Positions 1-63,853 are shown, counted from the stretch's first letter. The stretch is DNA of 64,000 nucleotides from Pseudorasbora parva (GCF_024679245.1 NC_090185.1:3831464-3895463); one strand, 5' to 3'. Translations and numbers: made by a program. Notes: generated by a model not told the origin, from the letters alone.

Positions 1-976
1 CCAAATACCACAAATTCTTTTCTTTTTTTATTGAAGTGCAAAGAGGTAGTCAGTTCATGTAGGAACAAAGTGCTTTTGCGACATTTAAAAAAAAAAAATT
101 CCCTGATTACATAAATAATAATTTAACTATAAAAGAAAATAAATATTATTGCCTTCTTTTCATTTATTTCATGCTTTCAAAAGATGAATCAAAGACTCCC
201 TTTTTTACACTTAAAGTAAACAGTAAGCATTTAGCAGAAAGATGGGGGCATGACAGATATAAATAAACTGATTTTGTCATAACACCATTTCCTGTTAAAT
301 TTGTATCAAAATTCAAACAGTAATGTTTGTCATGAGTTTGACTAAATTCAAACTCATCATGCGGATCATGTAGGCTACACATGAGCTGAGTTTCACTTCT
401 TTTCCAGTTACAGAACGAAATATGAATACAGTACAACTGACAGAAGAGCACCGCGTGTCTCAGGACACCTGGGATGTCGCGTTTTTCCCTCTTGGTTAAA
501 ACATGCATAGACCTATTAATCATAATCCCGTGATAAAGCTGACAAAATAATCATAGTAATGATATTGCAATACTTTTTAAATGTTTTCAAATGATATGCG
601 ATCATTTTGACATTTTAACCGAAAACCATGCGATCAGTTAGACACAGATCATAAACTGGCATGATTGCGACTGAGAGCGCGTCTCGCACCAGTAGTGTCA
701 ATCACCTGACTGTGGGTGAAACGTGCGATTTGAACTATGATGAACATTAATATTTCTTTAGGAATTTTAGCAAGCAGTTGTGTTAGAAGGAAAACATGGT
801 CTCTAAACTGAGTCCTGAACAACGCGCGCGCTTGTCAACATGATAACTAATCCTCACCTGGTTGCGAATGCCGCCGTGTTTAGTGAGACGACACGCGAGG
901 GGAGGGGGAACAAAAGCAAGAGGCGGGAGGCGAGCACAGCACAGGGAAGGCAAACAAGCAAAGTGGCGGAATCAGA
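1..976. other. lmnb2 intron 2, nothing further recognised
   Basis: AT-rich non-coding DNA downstream of lmnb2 exon 2 in transcript terms. I see no lamin exon and no complete element. Bases 880-960 are purine- and GC-rich, of the kind often found inside fish hAT-type elements, and may belong to the element ending at 1077. Confidence 0.5.
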
Positions 977-1077
977 ATTAAATATAAACAATATATCGAT
1001 ATACATACGATATGTCCAAATCCATATCGAGTTGAAAAAATATCTCGATATATTTTAAATAGAGATATCGCCCACCC
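977..1077. mobile_element. right end of a hAT-like element
   Basis: AT-rich stretch with repeated ATATCGATAT motifs that ends GATATCGCCCACCCCTA. Read on the minus strand this is TAGGGGTGGGCGATATC, the terminal repeat style of the complete elements in this window. No matching left end was found, so the element is truncated or starts before the window. The GACA microsatellite begins at its border. Confidence 0.55.
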
Positions 1078-1385
1078 CTAGACGACAGACAGATGACAGA
1101 CAGACAGACGACAGACAAGATAGATAGATAGACAGACAGACAGATGACAGACAGACGACAGACAGACAGATAGATAGATAGACAGATAGATAGACAGATA
1201 GATAGACAGACAGATGACAGACAGACAGACGACAGACAGAGAGACGACAGACAGAGAGACGACAGACAGATAGATAAACAGACAGATAGATAGATAGACA
1301 GACAGATGACAGACAGACAGATGACAGACAGACAGACAGATGACAGACAGACAGACGACAGACAGACAGATAGATAGATAGATAG
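1078..1385. repeat. GACA/GATA microsatellite, left half
   Basis: About 300 bp of interspersed GACA and GATA tetranucleotides. It continues at 4009 after a transposon insertion: the 8 bp ATAGATAG occur both before 1386 and after 4008. Confidence 0.95.
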
Positions 1386-4008
1386 TAGACATGTGCCGAT
1401 TTTCGATAATGCGATTTATCATGATAATGAATATGCACGATATTGTTATCGTGGGCACTTTAAAATATCGTAAATAATAATTTATTAACAATTTATATTT
1501 TTTTTTATAATGCACTCAAGAATACTTTGCCCATCAACCGTATAAATGCTCAACACCGCTGTATTCTGCGTCAAAGGGACACGCTCAGATATAAACAAGC
1601 CCAACGTGCGTTTGCACATGACTGAACCGGTGACGGAGACGCGCTGCTGAAGTGCCGCTCAGTGACAGCAGAGGGCGCTGATGAACGGCAGAATGCAGCG
1701 GTTACCCCGGAAACCAGCAAACAAAACAAAAAAACGCCTGTAGTTTTTAAAACAGACATTCGTTTTTTGTAATCTCAATGTTGTTCATCAAAGCACCAAA
1801 TACTTAATACTTAAAGACTTAATAGGCTATTTATTTTCAAATGTAAACGTTTTTATGTTTTAATCTGGACTACAACATGCCCTAATGATTAGAACTGTTC
1901 TGATTATTTGTTATTCTTCAGTATAACTTTGAGATACGACTTCATTAGTTAACATGTTAATTCATTATTATCAAACTGACAATGAAAAATACTTATAAAG
2001 AATTAATCATTCTATGTTAATTTCTTAGTTACTGTTTAATAACATTAAAATCTAAATCAAAATAACTTTTTTAATGGACCTAAGATAAAACTAACAATGA
2101 TCAGTATTTCTTAACTAACATTACCAAAAACATTATACTTTCTGCACCAAATGTAGCTATTGCTCAATCTTAGTTAATGCATTAAATAATGAGACCTTAT
2201 TGTAATTTGTAAGCCTACCTGTTGTTCTTTATAGTAGGGCTGTGTATTGCCAAGAATCTGGCGATACAATATGTATCACGATACAGGGGTTACGATACGA
2301 TATATTGCAATATATTGCGATATTGTAAGAGAGGCAATATATTGCAATATATTGCGATATTTCTTTTTGTGTGTTTTTGTTTTTTATAATTTAAAAGAAT
2401 AAAGAACACAACCATAAGCCTAAAACACGAGACAAAGTACTTTATTTAATTAATACAGTATCATTTATAACACTAATCATATGCAATGTGCAATCTAAAT
2501 TAAGGGAAATTTAAAGTGACTGCAGGATTCTTTGTGTATATGTTTTAAAGGTTCACAGTATAGCAGTGGCTATTTAACAACAGAAAGTGCAGTCCATTTC
2601 ATGACTGAATGACTGTTTGTTATATATTTAACACAGTAGCCCCGATCACACAGAACGCGTTTTTGCAGCGAGAAGCCTTTTGGAATGGATTTCGGTTGGC
2701 AGAGAGCGTTATGCGCGCTGCTTATGCGCCCTGGGCGCCTCGCGTTTCTGAAGGAGCGCTCCGAGCGCATGAAGTGGAAAAAAAGTCAACTCTGAGCGGA
2801 AAAGCATGCAACATCATCGCGCTTATGTTCTGTTGTCCAAACGAATGAATGAAGCGGCGGACCTTCCGTTGTGTTGACCGTTACATTGATTTGACTGACA
2901 GTACAGGTGATTCGGGGGTTGCCTAGAAACATTAAAGTGCACTGCTCATTTTTGAATGAGAAAACGCCGACCAAAAAAGGGAGTGCAGTGCGCCTCGCGT
3001 TTTCGAACCTGAAAAACGCGTTCTGTGTGATCGGACCCTAAAGGTGTTTTCTATAAAGCAGTCTATTGTATAAAGTGCTGTTTCAAGTAACGTTACTGAG
3101 CTGCAGAGCTGGTGCATCCATTTCCACATCGCTATTATCTTTCGTTCTCCTGCCACTGCTGTCAGTTTTGGAGTGTGTTTATTTTGTTACTGAGAGGAAA
3201 GCGTGCAGTCTATTCTATCGAAACACTTCTCAGCAGCGCGGGTGACGTCAGGATGTTAAGCGAGCTCTCTGTTTCAATGTGTTTCCCGAGTATTAGATTA
3301 TAACTTGGCCTATTTTGCAAACAAAATGATTCTTGTCGATTTCCTTAGTGGCTTCTTTATAGCTGAAGCCAACATGAGTCCACACTTCAGCTCTGTATAC
3401 TGCAAGAGCGGAATAATTCTATCGTCTTGAGAGCTGGGTTTGCTAATGTAAACACTAGCGATGCACTTTCACCTTGCGCTTCTCCGGCTCCGCGTCCGTT
3501 ATACGTTCTGAGATAACACTGCCATCTAGCGGTTGGGTGTTATACAGGCTGTGGTTTAAACCGAACACAAAGCCACGAATCTTGGATGTAAATAAATAAA
3601 TATATAAATATCGATACAGCGTTTTTGAGAATCGATACAGTATCGCCAAACATAATATCGCGATATTCACGTGTATCGATATTTTCTTACACCCCTACTT
3701 TATAGCCTAATTCTTTTGCACTTTAATCTGTTTGAAAATTGTACTTTTACAGCTCTGAAAAAAATCAAGAGACCACATAACATTGATTTCTCAATGAGGG
3801 GTCTCTTAATTTTTTTCCAGAGCTGTATATATTTTTGGTGCATTATTGTATTTAAACATTCAGTTCTTACAAAAATTGTTCTTAAAGCTGTTATGCTATG
3901 GCAACACTTTTTTGTGCAACTTATTTCAATATCGTGATAATATCGTATATCGTGATAAAACTTCATCAATTAATCGCAACATGAAAAATTGATATCGGCA
4001 CATGCCTA
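1386..4008. mobile_element. hAT-like transposon (outer element of a nest)
   Basis: Left terminus TAGACATGTGCCGAT and right terminus ATCGGCACATGCCTA are inverted copies with one mismatch. The flanking 8-bp duplication is ATAGATAG (1378-1385 and 4009-4016), lying inside the GATA microsatellite. About 1.1 kb remains after removing the inner element at 2235-3697. There is no transposase frame, so it is non-autonomous. Bases 1664-1680 contain a CTCF-like motif. Confidence 0.82.
2235..3697. mobile_element. hAT-like transposon nested in the previous one
   Basis: It starts TAGGGCTGTG and ends CACCCCTA (inverted TAGGGGTG), with an 8-bp target duplication CTTTATAG at 2227-2234 and 3698-3705. Both termini are rich in GATA/CGATA runs. 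No transposase domain was recognised. It is younger than the element it interrupts. Confidence 0.85.
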
Positions 4009-4270
4009 ATAGATAGATAGATAGATAGATGACAGACAGACAGATGGCACACAGACAGATAGATAGACAGACAGATAGATAAACAGGCAGACAGATAGAT
4101 AAAAAGACAGACAGACAGACAGACAGACAGACAACAGACAGACAGATGACAGACAGACAGAGACAGACAGACAGACAGATGACAGACAGATATAGATAGA
4201 TAGATAGAAGACAGACAGACAGATAGACAGACAAAAAGACAGTCAGACAGACATACAGAGACAGACAGAT
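4009..4270. repeat. GACA/GATA microsatellite, right half
   Basis: Continuation of the tetranucleotide tract at 1078-1385 beyond the inserted hAT element; same unit mixture. Confidence 0.93.
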
Positions 4271-4852
4271 TAATGTAAAAGTGTTTAAAGAAAATTAACA
4301 TAATATATATTTTGTAATATAAACAAAAAACGGCGATGACATTAACGTGGGCTGGATTTTGCATTATTTCTAAAACCTATAGCAGTGAATAAAACATTAA
4401 ATTGCTTTAAAAATTCATTATCCTTTCATTAGGTTTGCTAACACACGGTTATTGAGAATCTCTGAATAAATACTGATTGAAATCTGCGTGACAAATGTAG
4501 GCCGTTACCATGACGTGAGTCTCTCTGGTGGTTTATTACATACAACACGGCGGTTGGCACATAGCAACAGACTCTTCCTGTTTGCATGTGTTCATTAGCA
4601 ACGAGATCAAACAAAGATGATGCTGAAAACCGCAAAAAACACGTGTCGCTAAATGAACAAGAACCCCCAAGAAGACCTTCTTCTGCTCGCATTATCCACA
4701 GCAGCAGATGGAGCCGGATTTCAGTCAGGTTAAGCCAGCCCAACTTAAGTTTAAAGATGATTTAAAGCCTCATGGGTGATTAGAGAGGGGGATAATGGGC
4801 TTGATTAACATCACAAGACCCGCTAAAAGAGACGTCTCTGAGCAACACTTAC
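4271..4852. other. lmnb2 intron 2 next to exon 2
   Basis: Unique-looking intronic sequence immediately downstream of the lmnb2 exon 2 donor. No element or RNA gene was recognised. Confidence 0.5.
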
Positions 4853-4989
4853 TTCCGGGTGACCTCCTCGAGATCAGAGTTGGCTTTTCCCAGATCGATC
4901 TGAAGTTTGGCTCGCTCGCGGGCGGTTTCGTCAAGAGCGCGTCGGGCGTCGGCGAGCTCGGCCTCGTACAGAGACTTAATCCCAGACAC
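4853..4989 (-). CDS. lmnb2: lmnb2 exon 2 (coil 1A/1B region)
   Basis: The acceptor is a pyrimidine-rich tract ending TTGTAG just right of 4989. The exon starts [20 protein letters not shown], continues through [20 protein letters not shown] and ends LEEVTR plus two bases, before donor GTAAGT. The length of 137 bp leaves phase 2, the same phase as the end of LMNA exon 1. Confidence 0.92.
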
Positions 4990-7900
4990 CTACAACGAAA
5001 AAACAAAACTGGATGATTTACACATCTCCAACACGAAGACTCGGATTAAAATATAGTGACTGAATGGTTTTATGATGCTAGAACTCTCAGATTAAAAAAA
5101 CATAAGCAGCTTTTATTTATGGTTTGAAATGGTTTTATAGGACTGTTCATGATATTAAAGAGATAGTCCACCCGAAAATTATACTTAGCCCATGATTTAC
5201 TCATCCTCTCAAGTCATCCTAGGTAATACTCTTCTTTCAGACCAACACATTCAGTAATCCTGGCTCTTCCAAGCTTTATAATGGCAGCTCATAAAAGTGC
5301 ATCCATCCATCCATCCACCCATCTATCATAAAAGTGCATCCATCCATCATAAAAGTGCATCCATCCATCATAAAAGTGCATCCATCCATCATAAAAGTGC
5401 ATCCATCCATCCATCCACCCATCCATCATTAAAGTCCCTCTATCCATCATAAAAGTGCATCCATCCATCATAAAAGTGCATCCATCCATCATAAAAGTCC
5501 ATCCATCCATCATAAAAGTCCATCCATCCATCATAAAAGTCCATCCATCCATCATAAAAGTCCATCCATCCATCATAAAAGTCCATCCATCCATCATTAA
5601 AGTGCATCCATCCATCATTAAAGTGCATCCATCCATCATAAAAGTCCATCCATCCATCAATAAAGTGCATCCATCCATCATAAAAGTCCATCCATCCATC
5701 ATAAAAGTGCATCCATCCATCATAAAAGTCCATCCATCCATCATAAAAGTCCATCCATCCATCATAAAAGTCCATCCATCCATCATAAAAGTCCATCCAT
5801 CCATCATAAAAGTCCATCCATCCATCATAAAAGTCCATCCATCCATCATAAAAGTCCATCCATCCATCATAAAAGTGCATCCATCCATCATAAAAGTCCA
5901 TCCATCCATCATAAAAGTCCATCCATCCATCATAAAAGTCCATCCATCCATCAATAAAGTGCATCCATCCATCATTAAAGTGCATCCATCCATCATTAAA
6001 GTCCATCCATCCATCATTAAAGTGCATCCATCCCTCATAAAAGTCCATCCATCCATCCTTAAAGTGCATCCACCCATCCTTAAAGTGCATCTATCCATCA
6101 TTAAAGTGCATCCATCCCTCATAAAAGTCCATCCATCCATCATTAAAGTGCATCCATCCATCATTAATGTCCATCCATCCATCATTAAAGTCCATCCATC
6201 CATCATAAAAGTCCATCCATCCATCATTAAAGTGCATCCACCCATCCTTAAAGTCCATCTATCCATCATTAAAGTGCATCCATCCCTCATAAAAGTCCAT
6301 CCATCCATCATAAAAGTGCATCCACCCATCCTTAAAGTCCATCTATCCATCATTAAAGTGCATCCATCCCTCATTAAAGTCCATCCATCCATCATAAAAG
6401 TCCATCCATCATTAAAGTGCATCCACCCATCCTTAAAGTCCATCTATCCATCATTAAAGTCCATCTATCCATCATTAAAGTCCATCCATCCATCATTAAA
6501 GTCCATCCATCCCTCATAAAAGTCCATCCATCCATCATTAAAGTCCATCCATCCATCATTAAAGTCCATCCATCCCTCATAAAAGTGCATCCATCAATCA
6601 TAAAAGTACATCCATCCGTCATATAACTGCTCCACACGGCTCGAGGGGTTAATAAAGGCCTTCTGAAGCAAATCAATGGATTAAAGAAAAATATCTATAT
6701 TTAACATGTTATAAAGTCAAATATATATCTTCCGCCTTCTGTGTTAAATGTAGAGGAAAAGCGTAACTGATGATGTCAGACGCCAGCACTTTCTGCGCAA
6801 GTCGAATACAGAAGGCGGTCTGCAGGAGGCTAGATATCTGACTTTATAGCATGTTAAATATGGATATATTTCTAACAAATTCACCACTTCTCTTCAGAAG
6901 GCCTTTATTAATCCCCGGAGCCATGTGGAGCAGTTATATGATGGACAGATGCACTTTTATGATGATGGATACACTTACGGATTTCAAAAATGACCCAACA
7001 AGTCACTGCCATTATAAAGATTGGAAGAGCCAGAACATTTCAGATTGTGTTCGTCTGAAAGAAGGACATCATACACACCTAGGATGACTTGAGGACGAGT
7101 AAATTATAGGCTAATTTTCATTTTTGGGTGAACTATTCTTTTAAAGAGTCGAGATATTTGGGATGCTACAAGTCTCAAATTATTAAAAAGGTACAGTTCG
7201 GCCAAAAATAAAGATTAAAAAGGTATTTTTTCCCCCATACTATGGAAGTTAAAGGAGCACTACAACTGTTCGGTTACAAACATGCCTCAAAATATCTTCT
7301 TTCCAAAAGAAAATCATGCAGGTTGGGAACAACTGGAGCAAGTAAATGACAGGAATTTCACGTGACGCTGTTATTTCTCAGTAAATCCAGTTTAAGTTGG
7401 AAATACAGAGCACGTGCAAAAGCTTCTATAGGACACCAAAATGCACGTAGAACTATTTATTTGGCCATTTTTGATGTGTGAGGGGGTGCAGTTTGAGGTG
7501 GTCACCATTCAAAACAAAGGGAGCAGATTTGGGGGGTGGGGGGCCAGATTCAAATTTGAAAAGAGCATTTGGCCACTCCCAAAGAAAGTTTGAGGAAAAC
7601 GCCCAAACACGCCAGGACAAACATCTACACACATGAAGCCACACTTACACAAGTTTTACACTTGATTTTAACACACACATGCACAACCAAAAGAGTTGCA
7701 CGTGCATAAATATTCACACAAAGTGATTAATACAAATTACAGCCATGCGGACACAATTTACCGGCCACTCCCTTTCATTTAACCTTAACATTCAACGCAT
7801 GTATGCATAGATGTGTATAGGTAGAAAACTATTTTAACGTTAAATGCACACGCTCGACTACTTGAGTGATTATGTAAAAATACACGACTTCCTCGCGCGA

Positions 7901-8320
7901 TTTTTCAAACGCTTTATCGCGATGTGCGCGACATTTGAGAGTTTAAAAGCTCAATATAAAACGCATGCAATGCTCACTTGAAATGCAATTTACTATTTAA
8001 AAGCGAAATGAGGAACAAAACACAAGCTTTGTAACAGCATGAAACTGACACCCGCGAGCAGATTTATGGATCGTAAAAGCAAACACAAAGGAACGGCTCC
8101 GCACCTCTCTGGTCGTGACTTCCTCCTTCTCGGACACTTTAACGAGCAGCCGGTCGTTCTCGAGCTCCAGCGACCGTACGCGGTCGATGTACACGGCCAG
8201 CCGGTCGTTAAGCGAGCTTAGCTCCTCTTTCTCCTGCAGACGGGAGATCCGCGTGGGGCTCAGCGGCGTCTGGGCGGCCTTTGCGCGGCCGGACTCGCGG
8301 CTCGGGGTTGCGGTCGCCAT
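4853..8320 (-). CDS. lmnb2: lamin B2, 5' part of gene (exons 1 and 2)
   Basis: B-type nuclear lamin, an intermediate-filament protein of the nuclear lamina. Two coding exons are visible, giving 117 residues plus two bases of the next codon; the rest of the gene lies left of position 1. The protein starts [12 protein letters not shown], then the conserved head motif [17 protein letters not shown], which contains the Cdk1-type SPTR site, and then the start of coil 1A ([20 protein letters not shown]). The stretch [10 protein letters not shown] followed by VSGIK matches vertebrate lamin B2 better than B1 (B1 reads differently here) or lamin A. Start chosen: the ATG at 8320 is the only one that gives a normal lamin head. 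The gene is divergent from rpl36. In LMNA the region of exons 1 and 2 is a single exon; here an intron of about 3.1 kb separates them. Confidence 0.93.
5155..7144. mobile_element. TTAA-bounded fold-back (Angel-like) element in lmnb2 intron 1
   Basis: Bounded by TTAA at 5155-5158 and 7141-7144. The left end TTAAAGAGATAGTCCACCCG pairs with the right end, read inverted as TTAAAAGAATAGTTCACCCA. The arms continue inward: the left arm near 5265-5285 matches inverted sequence near 7010-7030, and 6627-6667 is inverted at 6894-6940. The whole element is therefore a long imperfect palindrome. Its left arm contains the minisatellite at 5290-6625. The structure resembles the Angel-type fold-back elements described from zebrafish; the family name is inferred. 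Confidence 0.75.
5290..6625. repeat. 21-bp ATAAAAG(T)CCATC minisatellite
   Basis: About 63 units of 21 bp, each made of ATAAAAGTCC followed by ATCC/CATC tetranucleotides, with variants GTGC for GTCC and ATTAAAG for ATAAAAG. It lies wholly in the left arm of the fold-back element. The right arm carries only a single diverged unit near 6940-6975, so the expansion happened on one arm. The long frames on both strands here are an artefact of a 21-bp stop-free unit. Confidence 0.95.
7145..8104. other. lmnb2 intron 1 next to exon 1
   Basis: Intronic sequence with CpG-containing stretches towards exon 1. No gene or complete repeat was recognised. Confidence 0.5.
8105..8320 (-). CDS. lmnb2: lmnb2 exon 1 coding part (72 codons)
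   Basis: Reads from ATG at 8318-8320 to a GAG codon, then donor GTGCGG on the minus strand (GT at 8103-8104). It ends in phase 0. It encodes the head domain and most of coil 1A, ending KEEVTTRE. The 5' UTR lies to the right; its start is not determined. Confidence 0.93.
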
Positions 8321-9363
8321 ATCGCTTCACGCTACAAACCCACTTTACCTCAAATAAACACTCCTTTGCGTTCCACTTCTGCCCGGTGTGCGCAGCGGCC
8401 TCTGAGTCGACCTTGGAACGGTTTTCCGGTGGCGTTTGGAAGTTTTTGTTTGTGGAGTTTTTTGAATGAACCGTGTTTTGTAGTCCGAGTGCTGGTTGGC
8501 TGTCTTTGAAACGGAGGTGTGAAAATAAAATGGCCGCCGCTAACGTAAAACCGCGCCAAATTTCACTCGAAATGCTCATGGGATTTGTAGTCCGAGAAGA
8601 ACCACCGACAAACGAGGGGAAACATTTTTAGATATTACTTTAATTTTATAATATATATATTTTGAAGCGCATTGTATTTCCCCCTTTCCTGTTGTGTTTT
8701 ATGTTTTGGTTTTCTCCATATTTTTTACTATTTTATTTTTAGTGCACATTGAAATTTAAATATACGTTTTAGTATTATTTAAAGAACTGTGTTGTGTGGA
8801 GGATGAAACCTGTAAAAACAATAAATCCGCTAAATTCTACATAGATAAATATATGAATAAATCTGTGCAAATAAAAACGAATATTGCCTTATAAATAAAT
8901 ACATAAATGTGTGAGAGGTTAACAATAAAAAAATGTTAATGTTGTTGTTTCAGTTTATTTTTCTTTTAACTTTTTTTTAATTTCCCACAACATTCGTTTG
9001 TTTATTTATTTATTTATGTAGACTATGTAGACTTATGCGGGCTATCTATATATAATATATATATATATATATAATCCAAACAATGTGCTATTCTTCGGAT
9101 TTGTGAGGAAAAGGCATCATGAAATTTGATTGTTTTATTGATTTTACTTAGAAAAAAGCATGCATTAGAACTAATAACTGTCTATTCATCTCTGTCAACA
9201 CACCAGTCGATGCTGGTTTTGTAAAGACTTCAAAATATCTTTTGCTCGCTTCTAGATGGCGCCACTCGGTTTTCCCGCGAACTTTTTTTTTTTGTCGCAT
9301 GTGAAAGTTCAGCTTCCGCCTGACATCGGTCCTTCCGGTTTGGACGCCATTAGCAAAGCGCAG
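8321..9363. promoter_or_regulatory. divergent lmnb2 / rpl36 promoter region with rpl36 exon 1
   Basis: Head-to-head interval. Near lmnb2 there are AAAATGGCCGCC (YY1-like) and GCGCCAAA (E2F-like) around 8528-8560. Near rpl36 there are TTTCCCGCGAA (E2F-like) around 9271 and a pyrimidine start CCTTCC at about 9331, compatible with a 5' TOP transcript. The non-coding rpl36 exon 1 runs from about 9331 to 9363, where CAG is followed by donor GTATGA. AT-rich DNA with a (TA)n tract near 9043-9074 separates the two sides. The motif calls are by eye. Confidence 0.6.
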
Positions 9364-9725
9364 GTATGAATTGCCGGAGAATCGCAAACACCAAAATCCC
9401 ATTTATATCTAAAACATCGCATCTCAAATCAGCACTATAGTGCACGCGTTTGCAAATACAAACCTTCTGAAGTGATTTCCAGCGAGTATTGTGAGCAGTT
9501 AGTGTGGTGTTTTAGATTGTTTCTCTCAGAGGTGATTCTCAAACGCTGTCGTTATAAATGAAGTAAATATTTGACGCTTCTAACCCAAAACGTGTCTAAA
9601 ATGTTATCAGTTTTCTCAGTAATCACGGCATGCTGGTTTATAATGACTTTTGCGCTCTAATAGCACACCTGGCCGTGTTTCCATGTGTATTGGTGTGTTT
9701 TTAATCGCATTTTCTCTCCTCAGAG

Positions 9726-12475
<2,750 letters not shown>

Positions 12476-12489
12476 CCTGAGTTCTAATG

Positions 12490-12495
12490 AATAAA
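12490..12495 (+). terminator. rpl36 polyadenylation signal
   Basis: AATAAA 15 bp after the stop codon; cleavage expected near 12510. Confidence 0.85.
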
Positions 12496-12813
12496 TGTGT
12501 AAAATCAAGTGTTAGGCTGCTGTGCTTCATTCAAATACATCAACTGTTCATATTGGTGGATCATATAAAAGTGTGTTTAACCAAATACAGAGGTTTTTGT
12601 CATCTGTCGTATGGAAATGAACCCTAGCACACTTGGAGCACTTATGAGATTAAAAGTCTTGCATGGTCATTTTCAACACTGTCATGCTAACAGACCATAA
12701 TTACAGTGTCGTCTTTGAGTTTTAGCAGGAATCAAACTAGGAGCTTTATACGTTTCTTAGTATATGTGTATGATTCATGAAATAAAGCCATTGAGTTAAC
12801 TAGGACTCGAGTA

Positions 12814-13056
12814 TACTGCAAAAAATGCTGTTATTTAGTATTTTTGTCTTGTTTCTAGTCAAAGTATCTAAAGATTCTTAAATCAAGATGCATTTACTAG
12901 ACAAGTAAAATGACATGTTTTTTTCTTGTTTAGTTAAATATAAAATCAAAATGGAGTTTTTAACTTAAAATAAGAAATGATCTGCCAATAGAATGAGAAA
13001 AATAATCTTATTTCTGTTTGGAAACACGATTTCAATCAGAAATAAGATTATTTATT
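12814..13056. mobile_element. ACTGCAAAAAATGCT MITE, partial copy
   Basis: It begins ACTGCAAAAAATGCTG and runs through TTTTGTCTTGTTTCTAG and AATCAAGATGCATTTACTAG, motifs shared with the palindromic elements at 39205, 41605 and 44851. The right end is lost. Confidence 0.65.
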
Positions 13057-13965
13057 TCAGTTATGTCATTAATTTCAACTTGTCAATTTTGACGTAGTAA
13101 TTTATGACGTGTGAAAATTCGTTTTTTAGACCAAGTCAAAATCATGGAAAAGTTGAAATTGACAGTTTAATTTCTGACATTAAGCCATTTATGAGGTAAG
13201 TTGAAATGATAAAACAATTTTTAATTGATTAACATTTGAAATTAAAAACTTATTTATTCAATGAAAAATATGACACACATATGAGAAGTCAAAATTATGA
13301 CTTGATTAAATCATTCATCATGACAAGATGTAATTATGACACGAGATGAAAAAGTATATTTTAAGTTGAAATGACAAGTGAAAAAGTGACATACCAAGTC
13401 AAATTTATGAGATTAAAATGTAATATTAAATTACAGTTTAAAAAAATCATGCTTTTGTAAATCATAATTATTGAAATTACACGAGTGTCATATTTTGAGA
13501 AGAAGAGTTGAAATTGTCATTAATGAGATAAAAGTGAATAATTATGACGTAGTAATATTTATGCCATAAAAAGTTTGTAAAAACCGCAATTTTACAAAGT
13601 AAAAAATTCTGAGATAAAGTTAAAATTATGATACAAAAAGTTTAAATCTGACATGAAGGCAAGTCGAAATTATGACAAAATTTGTCATTTGTAATGAAAC
13701 TTGTTTTCTTTTATGCATTTAAATATATTTATAATATCGTTGTCATGACATAAACAGTTGGAATTATTTATTAAATGATAAGTTGAAATTTTGACTTACT
13801 AAAGATGAAAAGCTGAAATTATGACAAATCATATTTGCGATGAATACTTTGAAAGTATATTTCAGTAAAAAAAAAAAAATCAAGATTAGTTTAGTTGCCA
13901 TACACTTGATGCATGTCTTATAAAATATTAAAATTATAAATGTCTGGGAGGAAGAGAAGAGTAAA
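13057..13965. repeat. degenerate AAATTATGACA-type repeat
   Basis: Irregular repetition of motifs such as TCAAAATTATGAC and AAGTTGAAAT over about 0.9 kb. A similar degenerate block occurs at 17715-17945. It resembles the precursor of the 21-bp GATATAAAGTCAG array, but the unit is not regular. Confidence 0.5.
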
Positions 13966-14350
13966 GCGTGAGAATATCAGATGTGTATCAGTGTATTGGA
14001 TCCGTGCATTCGGCCTTAAAGTGACAGCAGCTTTATAAAGAGCTTTGTAACTTATATTCAAGTATTTAAATGAGTTTAAGTTAGTCGTATGCTAGTATGT
14101 CAGATGGAGCGTCACTGACTGGCTTAAACCATGACGGCATAATGTGCATTTATACAACAATAAAATAATGCGCTGACACAAAAAAGGAAATTTACTTCTC
14201 ATACTTAAGTACTTCTGAAAACAAATACTTCTGTACTTTTACTCAAGTAAAAATCTGTTTTACAACTTTCACTTGTAACAGAGTAATATTTGACCAGTAG
14301 TACTTTAAATTTTACTCAAGTAATGAAGTTGTGTAGTTTGTCCAGCTCTG
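13966..14350. mobile_element. fragment of the CAGAGGTGGACAAA hAT family, inverted
   Basis: This sequence is inverted relative to the left part of the element at 44175-46424 (about 44190-44540). It ends TTTGTCCAGCTCTG. The other end is missing. Confidence 0.7.
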
Positions 14351-14545
14351 ATTGGCTCATCTGCGTTCGAGGGGAAGGGCTTACGGATAGGTCAATTAAA
14401 CACACCTGAACAAGCTAATCAGTGTCTTACCAGGGCCTTGTAACACTAATTAGCTGGTTCAGGTGTGTTTATTTGGGGCTGGAGCTAAACTCTGCAGGAC
14501 AGCGTCCCTCCAGGACCGAGATTGGAGATCCCTGGGTTAAAGAAA
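14351..14545. repeat. interspersed repeat with inverted ACACACCTGAAC arms
   Basis: Contains AAACACACCTGAACAAGCTA and, inverted, TAGCTGGTTCAGGTGTGTTT, followed by CTGCAGGACAGCG and CTCCAGGACCGAGATTGG. This arrangement is familiar from cyprinid interspersed repeats; the family is not named here. Confidence 0.55.
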
Positions 14546-14596
14546 GGATGAGCTGTTTCTGAGCGGAGACTCACACGAGCGTTTCCATAATTTCTG

Positions 14597-14602
14597 TTTA
14601 TT
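14597..14602 (-). terminator. lonp1 polyadenylation signal
   Basis: AATAAA on the minus strand (TTTATT on plus), about 215 bp after the stop codon; cleavage expected near 14580. No closer canonical signal was noticed. Confidence 0.65.
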
Positions 14603-14815
14603 GTAAATGATTTGAGGGAATATATTAAGGCAGTTATTTACAAACATGAACGTCTTCAATAGCGGCTGCGTAGCAGCGACTGCGGAGTCTCTGGAGCATC
14701 AGTGATCCGTATGCCAGACTGTCCCGCATCCCAGCGATCCACACACACTTTCCGTGAGACTTCAGTGGGTTAAAAACCTAGCAGAAGATAAAACTGATAA
14801 AAGCGTTGTGGCTCG

Positions 14816-63853
<49,038 letters not shown>

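Noticed and set aside
1055..1515. Cys/Leu/Ser-rich frames on the minus strand
   Set aside because: They come from the GACA/GATA microsatellite.
5289..6519. 384-codon and 354-codon frames through the ATAAAAG/CATC array
   Set aside because: 21-bp stop-free repeat inside a transposon arm.
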